Assembly (NCBI RefSeq): GCF_030269305.1
Contig: NZ_BSTC01000001.1
Coordinates: 1,377,467 to 1,441,466, forward strand
Direction of reading: 5' to 3'
DNA from: Kineosporia sp. NBRC 101731
GTDB taxonomy: Bacteria; Actinomycetota; Actinomycetes; Actinomycetales; Kineosporiaceae
Length of the DNA stretch: 64,000 bases
Shown here: positions 61,298-64,000 of the stretch, piece after piece
Layout: each line of letters opens with the position of its first letter
Position numbering within the stretch: position 1 is the first letter of the stretch
Translations under genes and position numbers: made by a program
The notes under the pieces: model-generated
Database searches by the model: none
What the model was told of the DNA's origin: nothing
The model's input: only the letters and a program-made list of their open reading frames with translations

Positions 61298-62010
61298 TGA
61301 CGAGCAGAGTGCTTGAGGACGAGGCGGAGCGTCCGGTGGGGGAGCTCGGGTCGGTCGTGGTCGAGATCCCGACGGAGCTGGGCCCGGCCCGCGCCCATCT
61401 CTGGACGCCGAAGGCGGTACCGGTGGGCCGGATCGTGCTCGGCCACGGAGCCGGGGGCGGAATCGGCGCGGCCGACCTGGTCGCGGTGCGCGATCGGGCC
61501 GTGGCCGCCGGCTGGCAGGCCGTGCTGGTCGAGCAGCCCTGGCGGGTGGCCGGCAAGAAGGTCGCCTCGCCGCCGCCCCGGCTCGACATCGGCTGGAACG
61601 CCGTGATGGAGGGCCTGCCCGCTCTGCCGTCCCTGACCGGGGTGCCCCTCGTGGTCGGAGGACGGAGCGCGGGGGCCCGGGTGGCCTGCCGCACCGCCGC
61701 CGCCCACGGCGCCCGGGCGGTGCTGTGCCTGGCCTTCCCCCTTCATCCGCCGGGCCGCCCGGAAAAATCGCGGGCGCACGAACTGGCCCGGCCGGCCGAG
61801 GCCGGTATCGATGTGCTGGTGGTGCAGGGGCATCGCGACGCGTTCGGCTCGGGGCCCGACATCGCGGCGCTGGAACTGCCCGGCGTCGAGGTCGCCGGGG
61901 TCGATGGTGATCACTCTCTGAAGAAGTACGGGCCCGTCGCGGACGCCGTCGCTGCCCGTCTACCCGAATGGGCCAGAGCGTTGCCAACCGCGGTCGACGG
62001 AGCGGAATGA
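61297..62010 (+). CDS. Alpha/beta hydrolase of the KANL3/Tex30 type
   Basis: A 237-residue cytosolic hydrolase. LGHGAGGG gives the oxyanion region, GGRSAGARVA the nucleophile serine, and VVQGHRDAFGS with DGDHSL the acid and histidine. Substrate unknown. It is coupled to the SRAP gene by a one-base overlap (TGATGA), an arrangement that suggests joint expression. Confidence 0.85.
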   Translation: MTSRVLEDEAERPVGELGSVVVEIPTELGPARAHLWTPKAVPVGRIVLGHGAGGGIGAADLVAVRDRAVAAGWQAVLVEQPWRVAGKKVASPPPRLDIGWNAVMEGLPALPSLTGVPLVVGGRSAGARVACRTAAAHGARAVLCLAFPLHPPGRPEKSRAHELARPAEAGIDVLVVQGHRDAFGSGPDIAALELPGVEVAGVDGDHSLKKYGPVADAVAARLPEWARALPTAVDGAE

Positions 62011-62315
62011 CCTCCCGGCTTCGTGCGTTGTGACCACTGCGCAAGTAATCATCGGCCCGCGTGCCCGGGCGTGTCGGAGAATCCAGGCAGGTGGGTTCGT
62101 GACCTTCGGTGACCGCTACGTACATCCCTCATGACAGCCACCGTGATCGTGATGGCGGGGTTGTTCATGGGCGTCCGCGAAGAGTGAGGAGTGCGCCGTT
62201 GCTACTCGTGACGACGGTGGAAGAACGGTCTTCCGGGACCAATCAGTCGTCCGGCCAGTCCACAGGGCGAACCTGGGCGGGAAAAGCCGCTCCGGTGCAG
62301 CTAGGCTCGTCGGTG
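62011..62315 (+). other. sigR upstream region with in-frame extension
   Basis: These 305 bases before the canonical sigR ATG contain an uninterrupted in-frame extension from GTG 62109, with further GTG codons inside. No clear SigR-type GGGAAT/GTT promoter pair was found; GGGAAA at 62280-62285 is the nearest match. Confidence 0.45.
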
Positions 62316-62936
62316 ATGGATGCCCAAGCGGGTCGCGCACCGGCGACTGAGAACCCCGAGGAGCGGTCTGCCCGCTTCGAGCGGGATGCCCTGCAGTACC
62401 TGGACCAGCTCTACTCGGCGGCCCTCCGGATGACGCGTAACCCCGCGGACGCCGAGGATCTCGTCCAGGAGACCTTCACCAAGGCGTTCGCGTCCTTCCA
62501 CCAGTACCAGCCAGGTACGAACCTCAAGGCCTGGCTGTACCGGATCCTGACGAATGCGTACATCAACACGTACCGCAAGAAGCAGCGCGAACCCCAGCAG
62601 GCCCAGACCGACGAGATCGAGGACTGGCAGATCGCGCGGGCCGGGTCGCACACCTCGTCCGGGCTGCGTTCCGCCGAGGCCGAGGCACTCGACCGGCTGC
62701 CCGACTCGGACGTGAAAGAGGCCCTTCAGCGCATCCCCGAGGAGTTCCGCATCGCGGTCTACCTCGCCGATGTCGAGGGCTTCGCCTACCGGGAGATCGC
62801 CGAGATCATGGGCACCCCGATCGGCACGGTCATGTCGCGGCTGCACCGCGGCCGGCGGCAGCTGCGTGACCTGCTCGAGGAGTACGCTGCGGAACGCGGC
62901 TTCGTCGCCGCGCGGTCAGAGGATGGTGCGGCATGA
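62316..62936 (+). CDS. sigR: RNA polymerase sigma factor SigR (ECF, thiol stress)
   Basis: A 206-residue ECF sigma factor. Region 2 is [17 protein letters not shown] and [14 protein letters not shown], and region 4 is [36 protein letters not shown]. The following rsrA anti-sigma gene identifies it as the actinobacterial SigR/SigH type that switches on thioredoxin, mycothiol and proteolysis genes under disulfide stress. The canonical start is ATG 62316; an in-frame extension of 69 codons could give a longer isoform. The stop overlaps rsrA by ATGA. Confidence 0.93.
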   Translation: MDAQAGRAPATENPEERSARFERDALQYLDQLYSAALRMTRNPADAEDLVQETFTKAFASFHQYQPGTNLKAWLYRILTNAYINTYRKKQREPQQAQTDEIEDWQIARAGSHTSSGLRSAEAEALDRLPDSDVKEALQRIPEEFRIAVYLADVEGFAYREIAEIMGTPIGTVMSRLHRGRRQLRDLLEEYAAERGFVAARSEDGAA

Positions 62937-63190
62937 GCAGCTGCAATGAACCCGACTGTTCCAAGGTGCTCGACCAGGTCTACGAATACCTGGACGGTGA
63001 GCTCGGCGAGGCGGATCTGGACCAGATCCGCCAGCACCTCGACGACTGCTCGCCCTGCCTGCAGCAGTACGACCTCGACGTAGCGCTCAAGGCCCTGGTG
63101 CGTCGTTGCTGCCGGGAGACGGCCCCCGCCGACCTGCGCGACCGCATCATGATCAAGATCACCGAGGCCCGGATCGAGCTGAACGGCTAG
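62933..63190 (+). CDS. rsrA: Redox-sensing zinc anti-sigma factor RsrA
   Basis: An 85-residue ZAS-family anti-sigma factor. The redox centre HxxxCxxC is present as HLDDCSPC, with an earlier cysteine pair near the N-terminus (CNEPDC). Oxidation should eject zinc and release SigR. It overlaps sigR by 4 bases, and a strong terminator follows. Confidence 0.93.
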   Translation: MSSCNEPDCSKVLDQVYEYLDGELGEADLDQIRQHLDDCSPCLQQYDLDVALKALVRRCCRETAPADLRDRIMIKITEARIELNG

Positions 63191-63230
63191 CACCCGGTCC
63201 ACACGACAGCCCGTACGACAGGCTTACAGC

Positions 63231-63266
63231 AGAAGGCGTTGCTCCCGTGAGGGGGCAACGCCTTCT
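63231..63266. terminator. Terminator after sigR-rsrA
   Basis: AGAAGGCGTTGC and GCAACGCCTTCT, a perfect 12-bp stem around a 12-base loop, followed by GTGTGTTT. It lies between rsrA and the convergent bL37 gene and may serve both. Confidence 0.82.
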
Positions 63267-63291
63267 GTGTGTTTCGCTGATGCGCGTTGGC

Positions 63292-63366
63292 TCAGGCGTT
63301 GGGACGGCGACCGTGGTTGGCCGCGCTGCCCTTGCGCGAGCGGCGCTTGCGTCCGCGCTTGCTCAT
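63292..63366 (-). CDS. 50S ribosomal protein bL37
   Basis: A 24-residue, very basic protein starting MSKRGRKRR and ending ANHGRRPNA, matching the actinobacterial bL37 found in mycobacterial ribosome structures. A strong ribosome-binding site (AAGGAGAAG) lies 5 bases before the ATG at 63366. The position next to sigR-rsrA is common in actinomycetes. Confidence 0.9.
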   Translation of the reverse strand: MSKRGRKRRSRKGSAANHGRRPNA

Positions 63367-63506
63367 GGCACTTCTCCTTCACTCGACTACCCGCCATCAT
63401 TTCATGCCCGGGCCGGTGCTCCGGCCAGGCCGGGATCAGGCCGTGATCGTGCCGGGATCAGGCCAGGATTCTCAAGAGTTGCTCAGGGCGGCCGATCGAA
63501 GTACCC

Positions 63507-64000
63507 GTGAACCGCCCTCCTGTCTCCGTGGTGCCCTTCCTGCGGGCCCTGTCCGAGTTGTACGGCTCGGACCTGCACTGCAAGGTCGGTTCGCCGCCAC
63601 GCATCCGTATCGACGGCAAGCTGCGCCGCCTGGACGTGCCCGATCTCTCCCCGGCCGACACCGAGGCGATGGTGGCCGAGGTGCTGCGCGACGACCTGCG
63701 GGCGGCGTTCCAGAGCACCAACGAGGCCGACTTCGCCTACTCCCTCAGCGGCGTCGGCCGGTTCCGGGTGAATGCCTTCCGGCAGCGCGGGTCGGCCGGT
63801 CTGGTGTTCCGCCGCGTCAACGTCGGCGCGATCCCGCTCGAGAAACTCGGCGTGCCCGACGTGATCGGCCGCCTCGCCCTGGAGCCCAGGGGTCTGGTGC
63901 TGGTCACCGGCCCCACCGGTTCGGGCAAGACCACCACGCTCGCCGGCATGGTCGACAAGATCAACACCGAGAGGGAGGTCCACCTCGTCACCGTGGAGGA
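63507..64000 (+). CDS. PilT/GspE-type secretion or twitching ATPase, 3' truncated
   Basis: About 165 residues are visible before the window ends. GSDLHCKVGSPPRIRIDGKLR at the start (split here as GSDLH and PPRIRIDG) is the PilT/GspE N-terminal pattern, and the Walker A is GPTGSGKTTTL. It should power assembly or retraction of a type IV pilus or type II secretion system. The start is GTG 63507. The rest of the operon lies outside the window. Confidence 0.85.
   Translation, partial: MNRPPVSVVPFLRALSELYGSDLHCKVGSPPRIRIDGKLRRLDVPDLSPADTEAMVAEVLRDDLRAAFQSTNEADFAYSLSGVGRFRVNAFRQRGSAGLVFRRVNVGAIPLEKLGVPDVIGRLALEPRGLVLVTGPTGSGKTTTLAGMVDKINTEREVHLVTVE

Noticed and set aside
62011-62315. Autoregulatory SigR promoter (GGGAAT, 18 bases, GTT)
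   Set aside because: Only GGGAAA at 62280 was found, with no GTT at the right distance, so it is not called.

Overview
The window is a 64-kb stretch of high-GC DNA from an actinomycete chromosome. Evidence is the conserved neighbourhood Lon-like PDZ protease / PPA1309 / UPF0182 at the left end, the block rsgA-aroA-DoxX-SRAP-hydrolase-sigR-rsrA at the right end, a 24-residue bL37 ribosomal protein, an IMPase-type HisN, and pervasive GTG starts with 4-base stop/start overlaps. Two chemotaxis receptors imply a motile organism, so a zoosporic actinomycete such as a Kineosporiaceae member is possible, but that placement is inference. No phage, transposase, CRISPR array or replication origin was seen.

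Layout. 0-9 kb: protease, PPA1309, UPF0182; three identical initiator tRNA genes, the first separated from the other two by fucO and a secreted GH12-CBM2 cellulase; a nucleoside hydrolase. 9-14.4 kb: putrescine/GABA catabolism (putrescine-oxidase-like flavoenzyme, LysR regulator, gabT, gabD) with two LysR-type dyads. 14.4-19 kb: a chemoreceptor with a C-terminal PilZ domain and two tandem secreted paralogues. 19-29 kb: a coupled ABC-uptake operon ending in a lactonase-like hydrolase, a TetR regulator, and a divergent urea-carboxylase-like enzyme without a neighbouring allophanate hydrolase. 29-44 kb: a small protein behind a textbook LexA box, a serine hydrolase, an ABC/DUF6297/SMI1 operon, an aminotransferase, SDR and tautomerase, thioesterase, esterase, an AIM24 protein, an MFS transporter and an LLM oxidoreductase.

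The most striking locus is 43.8-51.5 kb. A VanX-like protein that has lost two expected zinc ligands is followed by a tRNA-His lacking G-1 and carrying U72 and A73. Next come a divergent alpha-proteobacterial/eukaryote-like HisRS and a hisG that overlaps it by four bases. Facing this module is a complete Pnkp/Hen1 RNA-repair operon. The tRNA features match those used by the orthogonal HisRS/tRNA-His pair described in Caulobacter.

Five related palindromic elements with the core GTGATCATGCA lie between genes; one carries a 29-nt insertion in one arm. A separate 52-bp perfect palindrome at 39029-39080 contains five GTAC tetramers at an exact 9-bp period. The right end holds housekeeping and stress genes (hisN, rsgA, aroA, SRAP, sigR/rsrA, bL37) and the start of a PilT/GspE-type ATPase gene.
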